A stretch of DNA of 64,000 bases from Hippopus hippopus (taxonomy: Eukaryota; Mollusca; Bivalvia; Cardiida; Cardiidae), in assembly GCA_946811185.2 (NCBI GenBank), contig OX328097.1, forward strand, positions 28,481,627 to 28,545,626, read 5' to 3'. Made by a program: the position numbers and the translations under genes. A model generated the notes under the pieces. The model did no database searches. It had not been told where the DNA came from and saw nothing but the letters and a program-made list of their open reading frames with translations. How positions within the stretch are numbered: position 1 is the stretch's first letter; each line of letters starts with the position of its first letter. This document shows, in pieces, positions 42,953 through 55,438 of this stretch.

Positions 42953-43260
42953 CCTTCAAAGTTCATTCTTGAAATCAGATCTATAGGGTCTACCGATCCC
43001 TGTATTAGAAAAAGTATGGGCCATCAGTGAAATTTATTGGCTCAAGGGAAAACTACCTAAACCAATGGATTTTAATATTATCCAGGCAACCAAAGTAAAT
43101 TTTTCTTCGATAACTGCCCTGATGACCTGTTCCCTCCAGGGTTCATTCTAGAACTCAAATCTATAGGGCAGACCAGCCCCCTTAGAATAAGTAGGGATCA
43201 TCAGAGAAATTTATCGGGACAAGGGGAAAACCACTGGATTTTAATTTTATCAGAGTTTGA
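42953..43260. repeat. Tandem duplicated unit of about 170 bp
   Basis: Two copies share GTTCATTCTAGAA/ACTCAAATCTATAGGG, AGAAATTTAT, AAGGGGAAAACC and ACTGGATTTTAAT. A third partial copy is at 44430-44540, sharing CCAAAGTAAATTTTTCTTC and ATAACTGCCCT. Confidence 0.7.
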
Positions 43261-45230
43261 ATTTCTTTTTTGAATCCACTGGCAAATTTTAGCAAGTGGC
43301 CTTTTCCTCTCGTAAAATTGATATTGGACTGGCATTTTTTAAGTTCTATAAAAGCATGTTTTGTTTTGACATTATTTATTTTGTTAAATTTCGAAAACCA
43401 ATGACAAAGGATTACAGCAAGTTAAAAACTTGTTAACTGTACAATACTTTTCACTATATATTTATTTTTTATTGTCTATTTTGAGCAATAAATTCTAATT
43501 TCATTCTATTCTGTTCTATTATATATTGGTCATTGTTTCATTCCATTATTCACATAGTCCTGATGAAATTGCTATTAGCTTTGTTAGGTATACAAGTTCA
43601 ATATGCAGACAATTTTCAATTCTTTTTTACTTTGGGAATCTTTCAATTTACAGATGACGTGTGTTAGAAACTGACTGCACTTAATGTGCAAAATTTCACC
43701 AGTGTTGTCACCTTGGGTGATATTGAGGTGTTTTTTCCAATTCAGTACATTTCATAACAGTAGGTTTTGAAGCATTTCTTCATGAATTAGGGTCTTTTTT
43801 GGTTTTTCCATCGGCCCCCTATTTCCTGATACTATGTTGGATTCTTTGGGGTAAGTTACTGATTGTTTGTAGAGCCACTTGAACAACTTGAAATCATATG
43901 CATTGTCATTTGACAAAGATGCTCCTTTGGCATACTTTTTATTTGATGTTGACATAATTTAGTTTAAAACGAAGGTCACTACAATGTCTGACACAATGAT
44001 CAATGTTTATGTCATCCACAGGTGCTGGTGATTACATGGTTCTCGGTTTTTCAGACGCTTTATTTAATATGTTCATTTAATAAGAGCCGAGGTCAGTATG
44101 CATTAAATCCGATAAACTAACAGCCTGCTATCAATCTTTGAATTGGACAGTTACTGGAGATAAACGGGTAGCAGTTATTTTTCTGGATTTCCCGAAAAAT
44201 TATAAATTGCCATTGGAGGATGTTCTCAGTGAGACATGACATTTGTTTATCAAGATCTAATTACCTTATTTGTATTTGCATGTAAAATTTAATTCTTTTG
44301 CAGATTTAACCTACGATAATTTGCCCTCGCATCTTTTTTTTTAGAGTGCTTGAAATTTCAGCTCACATTTTCCAATTATGACTCGCACATAGCGAGTAAA
44401 AATAGGGGAATTTCTAACCCTGTTTTAATCTCGGAAACCAAAGTAAATTTTTCTTCCATAACTGCCCTTATGACCTTTTCCCTCGAGGGCTCATTCTAGA
44501 AATCAAATAACTGCCCTAGTGGCCTTTCCCTCTGAATGCCTCGGACATGTACATATTAAAAAATTTTGTAAGCTTCATTCAGCATTTCTTTTGTGCGTAG
44601 AGCACAAAATACTGTTTGTGTTTAAAGTTATAACTATTTACAGACAATAACGAAATAAACTCGGTAGTTTGCTGGCTGATATACAGATAAATTTCTTCCT
44701 GTCACTTATTTTGCCCCCAGGAGCATCTTGTTTATCACTTATTTAGGAAAGCTGGTTGTCAATGTTACCTTGACTTGATTTCTTTGGTTATTTGGGCCAA
44801 AAAATGTGAAAAAAATATTGGCCAAAACATCTGCTGTATGAAGGAAGTAACCGCATGGCGTTTTATTAGGTTTTCAAGTGTGCAGTTTTCTATTGCATGA
44901 TATTGGTGCATACCCACAGAAATAATATATAACCAGTCATATGTTGGCTGCACTTGATTATTAAATAGTGTGAATTGGAGAATGAATTCTCATAGTCAAA
45001 TTAATGCCTTATGAAAAACATGGCCCTGAAGTAAGTTTTCTGATGTGCCAAAGATGCAAAATATGCACAACTGGAGCAAGGGCACACTACAGAATGGACC
45101 CTGGCTTTTCCTTGGTGTCAGAAAAATGTCAATTTAATTATTTTGCAGTGAAAGAGGTAAAAAGTACTAGTATTTCGGAACTATGCTCTTGAATGGATGA
45201 ATAAAAAAAGTCATGGTGACCCTGACATTT
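43261..45230. other. No recognisable gene
   Basis: AT-rich DNA with the partial repeat at 44430-44540. Open frames are under 70 codons and unremarkable. Confidence 0.4.
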
Positions 45231-45234
45231 AATC

Positions 45235-45447
45235 CTTTACCACACAATCCTGAGTGTTAATGACTCTGAGAAAGGAGGCTCTTGAAAGCATTTTGGGAAA
45301 AGAAGAAAATGCTGGTTACCAACATTTTCTTCTTACAATGTTTTCTATTCTTTCTAATGCAAATCCCGTTGTTTGAAGCACATTTATATTTGTTGTCTGC
45401 AAGTGCTTTGAAGTTGGATCAGTTTTAAATTTTTTGTGGTAAAGAGG
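45235..45447 (-). repeat. Palindromic MITE family A copy, both termini present
   Basis: The left terminus CCTTTACCACACAATCCTG and the right terminus TTTGTGGTAAAGAG are inverted. The centre is AGAAAATGCTGGTTACCAAC with CATTTTCTTCTTACAATG. About 213 bp. Confidence 0.87.
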
Positions 45448-45936
45448 ATCCCGACTCCTCATCAGATGATAAGCTTTTGAAATTTATTCATATTGAGAGC
45501 ATTAAAATTTTCAGATTACAAATTGAATTTGGATCAAAGAAATTTTTTTCCAATATTTTGACTGGACTGTTTTCAAATAAAACACCTAAGTATTATCATA
45601 GCCCTGATGTCATCTCCGTATAGGTTATTCTCATTTGAAAAGTTGACGTTTTTTTTGATAGCACTGCATAGAGATTACAGGACATTGTCAAACTGATTTG
45701 GAAAAATGTCCTATCAAAATACACTTAAGCAAAACTTTATTCCTTCAAATGTTTTTGATATTTAGTGTCAAGTGCATTTGTCTGATTAAGAAAGTGTACC
45801 CTTTTTCTGCAAATTTATGGAACTAGGGCTGAAACGAGTACCCAAGTACCCACCAATAGGTTACAAAATTGTCAGTACACAGGTACAAATTCAATACCCA
45901 TTTTCTATGATAGAATTTATGTTTACAGTGACTTGA

Positions 45937-46160
45937 CTCTTTACCACGCATTCCCGTGTTTTAACGACCTTGAGCAAGAGACCTTTTGAAAACATTGTGG
46001 GAAAACGAGAAAATGCTGGTAACCACCAGCATTTTCTCCTTTTCCCACAACCTTTTCTACCCTATCAAAGACAAAAATCATCATTTGAGCTACATTTATT
46101 TTGTCATCAGCAAATGCTTTCAATTTGGTCGAGTCCAAAATTTTGTCGTTTTATAAAGAG
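45937..46160 (-). repeat. Palindromic MITE family A copy, reversed
   Basis: It begins CTCTTTACCACGCATTCCCG and continues CTTTTGAAAACATTGTGGGA. The centre AGAAAATGCTGGTAACCACC / AGCATTTTCTCCTTTTCCCA is long and nearly perfect. It ends with CAGCAAATGCTTTCAATTTG and TTATAAAGAG. Confidence 0.87.
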
Positions 46161-46424
46161 TTGAGAGAATTGTTTGTTTTATATCTAGAGAAAAAGTTTG
46201 AAGTACTGGTCAGTAAACAATAAACAGGCCTTCTGTATGACGAAAAAGGTGTTGAAAGCTGCGACTAGACAATGGGTTAAAAAACACTTCCAAAAATATG
46301 CTAAAAGTAGTTCTTCACTTGTACTCTCAATATGACATCATTTATCAAGTTATTGAAGGTTCAGTACAATTTTTTGTGTATCTTCTCAATCTTCAATCAG
46401 GTAAATTACACTAGATTTATTTTA

Positions 46425-46510
46425 ACTCTTTACCCAATGAAAAAATTATAGACTTTTTGAAAACTGAAAGCATTTTGTAGGCGACAAATTAGGTATGGCT
46501 CAACTAATGA
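46425..46510 (+). repeat. Palindromic MITE family A, left fragment
   Basis: CTCTTTACCCAATGAAAAAA, then GAAAGCATTTTGTAGGCGAC. It is truncated before the centre. Confidence 0.65.
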
Positions 46511-46620
46511 GACCTATGATATTTTGTACAATTTCTTTAAAATTGTTAATACACACCTGGACGTCTAAACAACAAAAAAATAATTCAATATACCAATTAA
46601 CTGTTTGAATTAAGCTCTTA

Positions 46621-46840
46621 ACTCTTTACCAAACGACAATATTTTAGACTTCTCCAAATTGAAAGCATTTGCAGACGACAAATTAAATGTTGCTTAATTG
46701 CTGAAACTTGTTTCAAAAGGGAGAAAGCATTGTTGCGAAAGCAGAAAATGCTAGTTATCAGCATTTTCTCCTTTTCCTATGATGTTTTCAATAAGCTTTT
46801 TCCTTGGGGTAGTTAAAACTTGGGATTGTGTTGTAAAGGG
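46621..46840 (+). repeat. Palindromic MITE family A copy, both termini present
   Basis: Left terminus CTCTTTACCAAACGAC, then TTTGCAGACGACAAATTA. The centre is AGAAAATGCTAGTTATCAGC with ATTTTCTCCTTTTCC, and the right terminus GGGATTGTGTTGTAAAGGG. About 220 bp. Confidence 0.88.
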
Positions 46841-47587
46841 TCAACTCACCTTGATACCCTTTTGGGTTAACACTTTATATGGATGCTTGAACATCTTTAT
46901 GTCTCCTTGTTGACAATGCTTTGCCTCTTCTGTTGCTCAGTTCAAGTGCACTGAAGCAGTACTTTGTCCATTTGTTTAATTGGAAGTAAATGAAATGCTA
47001 AATTTATATCACGCAATCTTTCTCTGAAATATCTGCCTTCATTTTTTTCCAAAAGAAGAGGACATTTAAATTTTGTAAAGCAATATAATCTTCTAGTATA
47101 TAGATGTGGGTACTGGTCCCGGGCCTCTACAGTTTTTTTCAGGTGGTACCTGTGTACAAAATTTGTACTCGTTTCAGCCCTATATAGGACCATTGTCCCA
47201 TCTACAGTAGTTTGTATGTCAACTTTCTTTTTACCGCTACTATCTGATATTTTGTGAGGTATTCTGGTGAGAGCAGCCTTAAATTCACAGGTTACAGGCA
47301 AAAGCCTCATAGAACAAAAGCCCCATATTTCAAACAGAAAAATGGACAAAAAGACCCATTTATCAGTATGTGTATCTTCTGACTTTTTGGCTTTTTACTG
47401 TATGTCTTTGAACAATGAGATCAATAGAAAGTAAAAACCAATACATGTGTTTTCATTTTTCCTTGATTAACATTGTAAAAAGCATATATTGCTCATTAAA
47501 TGCATGTGCCTATATATCCCCATTACCTTTTCCATCATCTGCTCTTAAACATTGTAGATCAGAAATCTTTGCTCATTTAATATGTTG

Positions 47588-47896
47588 CCCAGCCCTGATA
47601 GCTCAGTCGGTAGGGTACAGGACTGGAGAACAGGGGGTCGATGGTTCAATTCTGGCTCAGCCAATTTCTTTCTGAGGATTGATGATAGTCATTGCTACAG
47701 GATTCATTCCTCTCTTGCCACTGATCATTGTTTTGATGATGGTTATGCGGGAAAGCAGCCTGTGGCTTAGATAGAATATTGTGCGGAGTACTGGTAGCAC
47801 AAACTCCAGGAAAGCATGGATAGGTGAACTGGCTGCTGCAATGTAACTGAAACAATGTTGAAAATGGCATTAAACACCACACAATCAATCAACCAT
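47588..47896 (+). mobile_element. tRNA-derived SINE, full length
   Basis: The head has TGATAGCTCAGTCGGTAGGG (box A) and GGTCGATGGTTCAATTCTGG (box B region). The body has GATGGTTATGCGGGAAAGCA and GTGCGGAGTACTGGTA, and the tail is (CAAT)n. A weak flanking repeat (TTAATATGTT / CTAATGTGTT) is present. It is the best full copy of the family of 14235 and 20089. Confidence 0.88.
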
Positions 47897-48169
47897 CTAA
47901 TGTGTTCACATATGTATTTTGACAATAATCATTGATATCTCAGGTCTCTTGAAAAGCTAGGAAATTACCAGAAATTATATACTGGCTTGTATGCCAAAAT
48001 AGTTTTTCATTTGCTAGAATATGATACCAATCATTCAAACCAAAACAAGTCAGCAAATTGGAGGATATAGTCATTGATCATGTAATATATGACTTAATTA
48101 GATAAAATTGGGCTTTTGTTCCATGATGCTTCTGTCCACCTGTAATCGCAGTGTCTGTCTTTTATTGAT

Positions 48170-49560
48170 CAGCTCACATGAGCACAAAGTGCTCATATGG
48201 GGCTTTTGTGATCTAGCTTAGTCTGACATCTGTCTGTTCATCTGTTAATACACAATTACAACAGTTAATTCTGATTAAAAACTTTTATGTCAGTTGAAAT
48301 GAATTTTATATGCCATCCACTTACGACAAGGGGAATAAAAGTTGTTCAAATAATTTGGGCGACATGAGCAATAGGCCACTAGTGTAAGGAATAGCGAAAA
48401 ACAGATAAAAATCTTCCAGTCAAATCATATGGTATAAAACTTGGCACAGATAATCAGTAGCATGGGCACTACAAAGAGTATCATTTGATACCAAAGTTGG
48501 CCTTTTATCTATTTAGAAAAGGGTGTATTTTGGAGCATCTATGGTTTTTATACATTTCATCGTGGAAACTGGGAAGATCTTCTTGTCTTGAAATGAAAGC
48601 TCTGGAATATTGATATTTGATAAGTAGTATCATAGGATGGCTCATTATCACTGTTGTTCATACTGTGTTCATAGGGTCAAAAAACTGGCCCCAGTCTGAA
48701 GTTAACAGGTTATATACAGTTATACACAGAGAAATATGAGGAAAACTTAAAAAATCTCCTTCTCTGAAATCCAAAAGCTTGAGATGGTTGATATTCAGTG
48801 TAGAGCTAATTCATGGGATGGCCTTTCTACATGTTTAAAGTGTGGCCTCTGTTGTCTAATATAGCTTCATCCTCAGACTCACATATCAGTTATAGAGTTA
48901 CACATAATCAAAGAAATTTAACAATCTTCCTGTCTGAAATCCAAAGAGCCTGGTCAGACAGCTCAGTGGTTAGCATATCTGACTTGTGACCTGGTGGTTG
49001 TGGGTTAAATATCCAGTTGAGGCAAACTTTCTGTCAGGCAAATTTTTGCCTCTCACCTCTGAGGTATGTGAGAAAAGTAGTCAGTGGCTTGGAAAGAAGG
49101 TTGTGTCACTACTGGTGTGAGAAAGCCAGGAAACACATGCATAGGTGCCCTGACCCTCTCTATATGACCTAAAGTGTTTAAACGGTGTTTAACCCCAATA
49201 CATACAAAATGAAGTAGCATGAGTTTTTGTAAAAGCATCCCTTATCAAAGTTGTTCAAATTTTACCCACTTGGGTCAGGTATGGCTAGGGGATGGGAGTT
49301 TTCACATACTTAGAAAAAAATATATATCTTCATGTTCAAGGGGTTTGTCTGAATTAATAAGGAGGAGAGGGTTTATATCTGATATTTGCAATCATATGAT
49401 CATTTCTGTGGCTGGAGATAAGGGTCCATCATTATTACTATTAAAGAAATAGATATGGAATCAAAAATAACTTTAAAGAATTATTTTTTAAACAGCTGGA
49501 ATAATAAATGTAAGTAGTGTGAAATGTCTTGAGGTACAGATTATGTACAAATTTTGATTC
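48170..49560. repeat. Degenerate repeat region interrupted by a SINE
   Basis: Phrases such as CTTGTCTGAAATGAAAGCTC, CTTCTCTGAAATCCAAAAG and CCTGTCTGAAATCCAAAG recur, with intervening ATAGGGTCAAAA and GTTGTTCAAATTTTACCC. The period is irregular, about 150-200 bases. A SINE at 48957 splits it. Confidence 0.5.
48957..49210 (+). mobile_element. tRNA-derived SINE, second subfamily
   Basis: The head has ACAGCTCAGTGGTTAGCATA (box A) and a worn box B (GTGGGTTAAATATCC). The body AGTAGTCAGTGGCTTGGAAA and AGCCAGGAAACACATGCATA matches the copy at 50373. Ends are approximate. Confidence 0.75.
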
Positions 49561-49682
49561 CATGTCAAAAGTGAAGGTCAAGGTTGTATGAAATATTTAC
49601 AATCACTTCAAGGATCTATAGGCTTTGTTTACTTAAAAAATATTAGGTCTTGATATGCAGATGATGTGCACACCTTCATTAT

Positions 49683-49895
49683 CCCTTTACCAGACGACAA
49701 AATTTTAGCCTTGTCTATATTGAAAGCATTTGCAGATGTCAATTTCAGTGTGGCTGAAATGGTGCAATTTTTCTTTGATAGGGGAGAAAACATTGTGGGA
49801 AAAGGAGAAAATGCAGCAATATTCTCCTTTTCCCACAATGTTTTCAAAAGGCTTCTTTCCCAGGATCATTAAAAGTCGGCATTGTGTGGTAAAGG
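49683..49895 (+). repeat. Palindromic MITE family A copy, both termini present
   Basis: Left terminus CCCTTTACCAGACGAC and right terminus GTGTGGTAAAGG are inverted. The centre, AACATTGTGGGAAAAGGAGA followed by TCTCCTTTTCCCACAATGTT around a short GCAGCAATAT core, is near perfect. 213 bp. Confidence 0.9.
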
Positions 49896-50372
49896 TTATG
49901 TGCCTGAGGTAAAGATCAAGGTCTCCATTACCAAACTCAGAAAATGTTGAATCTGCAACATCTGAATTCTGTTGACCATTTTTAGGAAACTTCAAATCGT
50001 AATAGGTCTAGAAATTCTTATTATGCAGATAGCCTTAATCTAAGGCAAACCTATATATTAGTCATGTTCCAAGAAAAGGGGGTTTAATTCATTTGCAAAA
50101 AGTATCTACCTATGAGTTGAAACTTTCTGCTGTTGGCCAATTTTCTGAATGTCCATAGACCATTCTACCTGATGGTTCAGTTGGTTGTTAGACAAAATGG
50201 ATTTTATGGATCCACAATTATGAGATGACTTGCTTGGTATAATGTATCACGTAGATGTGCTAGATCCCCTTTTTGCCAGAGCATGGCTCATTTTGTGTTT
50301 CTTAGAAAAAAGTAAGATAGTAGGATCTTTTGCCATATTCATGTGTAGTTTTAGCTTTATCTTACTCTGGTG

Positions 50373-50649
50373 GCCTGCCCGGGTAGCTCAGTGGTTAGCG
50401 TATCAGACTTGTGACCTGGTGGTTGAGAATTCAATACCTGGTTGAGGCAAACTTTCTTTCTGGCAATTTTTCGCCCTTTACCTCTGATGCATGTGAGAAA
50501 AGTAGTCAGTGATTTGGAAAGACAGTTGTGTCAGTACTGGTGTGAGATAGCTAGGAAACACATGCGAAGGTGCACTGACCGCAGTGATATGACCCAAGCT
50601 GTTAAAACGGCGTTAAACTCCAATTCAATCAATCAATCAATCATTAAAC
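50373..50649 (+). mobile_element. tRNA-derived SINE, second subfamily, with target duplication
   Basis: A 12-bp repeat flanks it with one mismatch (CTTACTCTGGTG at 50361-50372 and CTTAATCTGGTG at 50650-50661). The head is GCCCGGGTAGCTCAGTGGTT with a degraded box B; the tail is (CAAT)n. Confidence 0.9.
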
Positions 50650-50769
50650 CTTAATCTGGTGAGCGATACTGTACTGTTATGGTTCCCTTGATTTAATAGT
50701 TATTTCTCTTTTTATGGCAGGCACTGTAACCCTTTTGTAGAGGAAACAGCATTCCATTGGAACCAAGAT

Positions 50770-51350
50770 GTGATGAAATCTGCTGATCCAGCACTAAATT
50801 GATTCACCTCTAGGGACATGCTATGTTTTGATCACCTGCTAATGTCAGCATGTCAATGGCCTGACCATGCACAAACTTGGTAAGAGGGAACAATACAGGC
50901 AATTTTTGGCACATCACTTGCGACCAACCTAGGGTACTCAGTCCCAAACTGGGGCCTAGCCTGGAAGGTCTTTGGTCATTACATGGAATCCGACTTCTAA
51001 GCTGGGACAAAACCTGGGCAACATTGGGTCTGTGGGAATGTTAACCAATTTTAAGGGTGAAAACATGCTGGTTTCTCCTTGTATACATTTAACTCTTCAC
51101 TTTCAAGAACCAGGGCCAACACAGATTTTCAGATGGTAAACACTTTGGTAAGTTTAGATTAAAATATACCCCCAACTTCTATTTGTATAGATCTCTGCTG
51201 AAAACCAAAACTGTTACCCCTTAGAGAGTCAAATACAGCTTCAAGCTACCGTTTCAGAGTTTAGATCAAGATCAGGCTAAAGCACATGCAGTCTGGTCTT
51301 TGATACACACTGTCTGATATTGTTAGGTATTCTGGATAGAACAGCCTAAT
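50770..51350 (+). repeat. Dispersed repeat, inverted copy at 57.2-57.8 kb
   Basis: Shared blocks include AACACTTTGGTAAGTTTAGA, TTAGAGAGTCAAATACA, GTTTAGATCAAGATCAG and TGTCTGATATTGTTAGG, matched in reverse order and strand at 57245-57830. The shared length is about 580 bases with moderate divergence. A shorter related piece is near 47215-47290. Confidence 0.7.
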
Positions 51351-51409
51351 TGAAGTCGCAATATGTTCTTTATATTGATTTTAATTTCCACTCCGTAATA
51401 GGCAGGCCC

Positions 51410-51480
51410 TTAAACCCTTTCCCTAATGAATAATTTTAGGATTCTCCAGAATGAGAACATTTGCAAAATATAAATGTGAT
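51410..51480 (+). repeat. Palindromic MITE family A, left fragment
   Basis: CCCTTTCCCTAATGAATAAT, then TTTTAGGATTCTCCAGAATG and CATTTGCAAAATA. Diverged and truncated. Confidence 0.5.
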
Positions 51481-51539
51481 TTTAACGCAAAGTGCCCAAG
51501 GCCGCTTTTGTGATTGTGCTTTGTCCATAGTGCATCGCC

Positions 51540-52760
51540 AGCTTAAATTTATGTAAGCTCTAGGGCCAACATTTTGAATCCAATACTATAAAAACTTGAT
51601 CAAAATGTTTGTCTTGATAATATCTTGGTGTCAGGTTCAAAACTGGGTCATGTCAGGTCACAAGGACAAATCTTTGAAAAACTTACTGTATGTTCTAGAG
51701 GCCACAATTTCAGTCTAATACTCATAAAACTTAATCAGAATGTTTTTCTTGATCAAGCCTTAGAGGAGTTTGAAAATGAGCCATGTCAGGTAAAAAGTAG
51801 ATCACCAGGACACATCTTTGAAAAACCTTGTATACACTTCAGAGGTCATCTTTTAGTCCAATACATTTGACAGTTGATCAGAGTTTTTGTCTTGATGATA
51901 TCTGGGACAAGTTGAAATGACATTGTCTGAGGTCAAAATGTAGGTCACAAGGACAATTATTAAAAACTTTTGTGTATGCTCCAGAGGCCACATTTTCAGT
52001 CCAAAACTTTGTCTTGATGACATCTCAGATTATTTAAATATTAGTCATGTTGGGTCAAAAAGTAGGTCATTGGTTCAAGTCTTGGAAAAACCATGTTTAA
52101 GCTCTTGAGGCCACAATTTCAGTTTGAAACTTAAGAAAGCTGGACCAAATATTTGTTTTGATAATTTCTCGGAACAGTTCACAATTGTGTCAAGTCAGAC
52201 CAAAAAGAAGTTCACTGGCTTAAATCTTCGAAAAACTTTGTGTACACCCGAGAAGCCACATTTACAGTCCTGTATTCATGAAAGTTGGACAGAATTTTGT
52301 CTTGAGAATATGTTACCTCATGCCAAAAAGTAGGTCAAACTATCAGATCTTTTAAAAACCTTGATTACACCATAGAGGCAGCTTTTTTAGTACAAAACTC
52401 ACAAAAGTTGATCAGAATGCTTGTCTTGATACACTTAGGATTGAAAAAAGGTCATGTCAGATCAAAAAGTAGGTCATTGGAACATCTAGAGGCCATTTTT
52501 TCAGTCCAATGCTCTACAAAATTGGTCAGAATGTTTGTTTTTATGATATCTCAGATGATTTCTTAGTTCTGTTGAAATTACGTTGGTGTATAAGTAGGTT
52601 ACTGGAATATCTATAGACCACATTTCACTCTGATGCTCATCAGACTAAGTCAGAATGTTTGTCCTGATTTCATAAACAATTTTGTAAATGGGTCATTCTG
52701 GTATAAAACTAGGTCATGAGGTGATTTCAGGGAAAACATTGATGATATTTTTATATTATG
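51540..52760. repeat. Satellite-like array, period about 135 bp
   Basis: Seven or more units recur around AAAAAGTAGGTCA followed by CTTTGAAAAACCTTGT-like sequence, GAGGCCACATTTTCAGTCC and CAGAATGTTTGTCTTGAT. Spacings between successive GTCATGTCAGGTC-like anchors are about 122-145 bases. Units are diverged, so the array is old. Confidence 0.8.
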
Positions 52761-53030
52761 TTCTCAAAGGTACAGAGGGTCAGGTGTGCAATTAAGGGCC
52801 ATCATGGCCTGCTTGTTTGGGAAAGGGTTAGGGTAAATTGGTCAAGCTTATATGGTGGACTCCTATTATATAGCAATATTCATTGTACAGAAATTACCAA
52901 AATTAGGAGAAAAAAAGACAAACCTTGGTATATATAATCAGTCTGCATTTTCTTCAACCATTCTTATGAATGTTCTTTGTGTTATTCTCAAGAATTTTCA
53001 ATTTATTTTCGTAGTTTTATGTTAGTTTTA

Positions 53031-53034
<4 letters not shown>

Positions 53035-53076
<42 letters not shown>
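53035..53076. repeat. (TC)n microsatellite
   Basis: An uninterrupted run of 21 TC dinucleotides, preceded by TCTATC. Confidence 0.95.
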
Positions 53077-53078
<2 letters not shown>

Positions 53079-53159
53079 GCAAGACATTAATTTTTCTATA
53101 CATAGTAGAATGTATTAGTACCATGATAATAGGGAATTATATTCTACCAGAAAATTTAA

Positions 53160-55200
53160 GCTTGAATTTTAAGAAATTCACTGTCTCATTGAATGTTGGT
53201 TGCAAAGGACACAATTTTTATCAGTCAAATTTATAAGCAATGGAACTGTTGCTGCAATATTTTGCATGAAGATTACTAGTCTGATGACTGAAGACCAAAA
53301 TAAGTAATGCATACTATCTTAAGTCATTAAATTTGAGATTAAGTTGGCAGCAGATGATTCTGAAAAACACACACAATAAAAAAACTGAAATATTTCATAT
53401 ATTTGAAAAGGAAGGGAAAAAAACCAGATATTTTATGGAAACCAATAATAAGTAGAAAAAGGAGTTAAAAAAGATAAAACAAGAAAAAAAATGTGTGTTT
53501 AGAAAAAAGATCCAGAAATAAAAAAGAAGAAATTACTGTCTTATTGAATGTTGGTAGCAAAACAAACAATTTTTATCAATAAGCAATTGAACTATTGCTG
53601 CACTATTTTGCATGAAGATAAAAAGTATGATAACTGAAGACCAAAATGCATAATGCATACTATCTTAACTCATTATTGTTTTGGATGAAGTTGGCAGCAG
53701 ATAATTCAGAAAAAGACTCACAAACACACACCAAAAAATCTGAAATAGTTTATAAATATTTAAAAAAGGAAATAAAAAAATTATGAATTTTTAAATATCT
53801 AAAATATTAACAATAAAAACAATCAGAAAATGATAAAAAAAAAATTATGAAAAAAAAAAAAAAAAAAACAAAAAAAAACAAAAAAAACCCCTGGTACATT
53901 TTATGGAAAATGATAAATTACATAAAAAAACTGAAATATTTTATAAATATTTAAAAAAGGAAATAAAAAAATTATGAATTTTTAAATATCTAAAATATTA
54001 ACAATAAAAACAATCAGAAAATGATGAAAAAAAAATTATGAAAAAAAAAAAAGAAAACCCCCCAAAAAAAAAAACAAAAACAAAACAAAACAAAAAAAAA
54101 CCCTGATACATTTTATGGAAAATGATAAATTACATAAAAAAACTGAAATATTTTATAAATATTTGAAAAAGGCAAAAAAAAAAAACCCTGGTACATTTTA
54201 TGGAAAATGATAAATTACATAAAAAAACTGAAATATTTTATAAATATTTGAAAAAGGCAATAAAAACATTAACAGTAAAAACAATTATAACAAGAGAAAA
54301 AAAAGAAAAAAAAAAAGAAAAAAATAAAAAAATCCCTCAAAAAATACAAAAAAAACTGATATATTTTATGGAAAATAATAAATACATTTAAAAAAAAAAG
54401 AAATATTTTATAAATATTTGAAAAAGCAAATAAAAAATGATGATTTTTTTTTTATATCAAAAACATTAACAATTAAAAAAAAACCAAAAAAAAAAACCCT
54501 GATATATTTTATGGAAATTAATAAGTACATGAAAAAGGGTTGAAAAATCTAAAACAAGAACAAAATATGCATTTTAAGAAAGAGGGTGTGAGTGTGGTGA
54601 CTAGAGAAGGATATATTATCTCAATTTTACTACATGATTGTGCTCATTTACAGAGTAGGAGATTTCACTTCTTTATGTTCAAATCTCAACCAATCATGTT
54701 TAAAAATTTTGAGGTCAAGCATAAGCAGAAAGAAAGAATTTATCTTCTCATGCAATGTTAGATGTTAAGGATCTTGAATTGTGAAGTATATGTCAGATTC
54801 TTAATGAAAGTTTTTCTCCGATAGTTAGAGGGGAAAAAAAAGAAAAGAAAATGGGAAATCTCTTTTTTCTTGTATCCATGTCTAGAATTGATTTATGTAA
54901 GAGATCTTTAATCCAGATACAAAAGAGGAATAATTTGCTGTCTCATTGACTGAATGTTGGTTGCAAAGCACACAATTTTCATCAATCAAATTTACAAGCA
55001 ATGGAATTGTAGCTGCAATTTTTTGCATGAAGATGACCAGTATGATGACTGAAGACCAATATAAGAAATGCATACTATCTTAACTCATTATATTTGAGAT
55101 GAAGTTGGCAGCAGATGATTCAGAAAAACACACACACAATAAAAAAAAAACTATTTAACATATTTGAAAAGGAAATAAAAAAATGATGAAATGTTAAATC
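53160..55200. repeat. A-rich array with three long direct copies
   Basis: A block containing GTTGGTTGCAAAG, TTTTGCATGAAGAT, GACTGAAGACCAA and AAGTTGGCAGCAGATGATTC occurs three times (about 53183, 53537 and 54936). Between them, 53740-54540 is A-rich tandem DNA with ACTGAAATATTTTATAAATA and ACATTTTATGGAAAATGATA repeated in units of about 190-200 and later about 74 bases. Confidence 0.8.
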
Positions 55201-55372
55201 TTTAAATCATCGACAAGAAAAACAGTAATAAAAATAAAAAAAGAGCAGGAGTAGGCTATTTATGTTTTGCAAGGCCAAGTTTCAGCCTTTGTTAACTCAG
55301 ATTAGCAATATAGGACCACCATTGTCCTTTTGTTAACCCCTTAAAGCGCTAGAACCAACTTAAGTTGTTTTT

Positions 55373-55438
55373 GTGGACAGTGTAGATCAAGATCAGACTG
55401 CACAGTGTGCAGTCTGATCTTAGATCTACTCTGTCCAC
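55373..55438. repeat. Hairpin repeat family B, best copy
   Basis: GTGGACAGTGTAGATCAAGA on the left pairs with the right arm ending ATCTACTCTGTCCAC around CTGCACAGTGTGCAG. A 66-base near-perfect hairpin. Confidence 0.85.

Noticed and set aside
46942..47349. 135-codon minus-strand open frame
   Set aside because: No recognisable domain, and part of it overlaps dispersed repeat sequence near 47215-47290.
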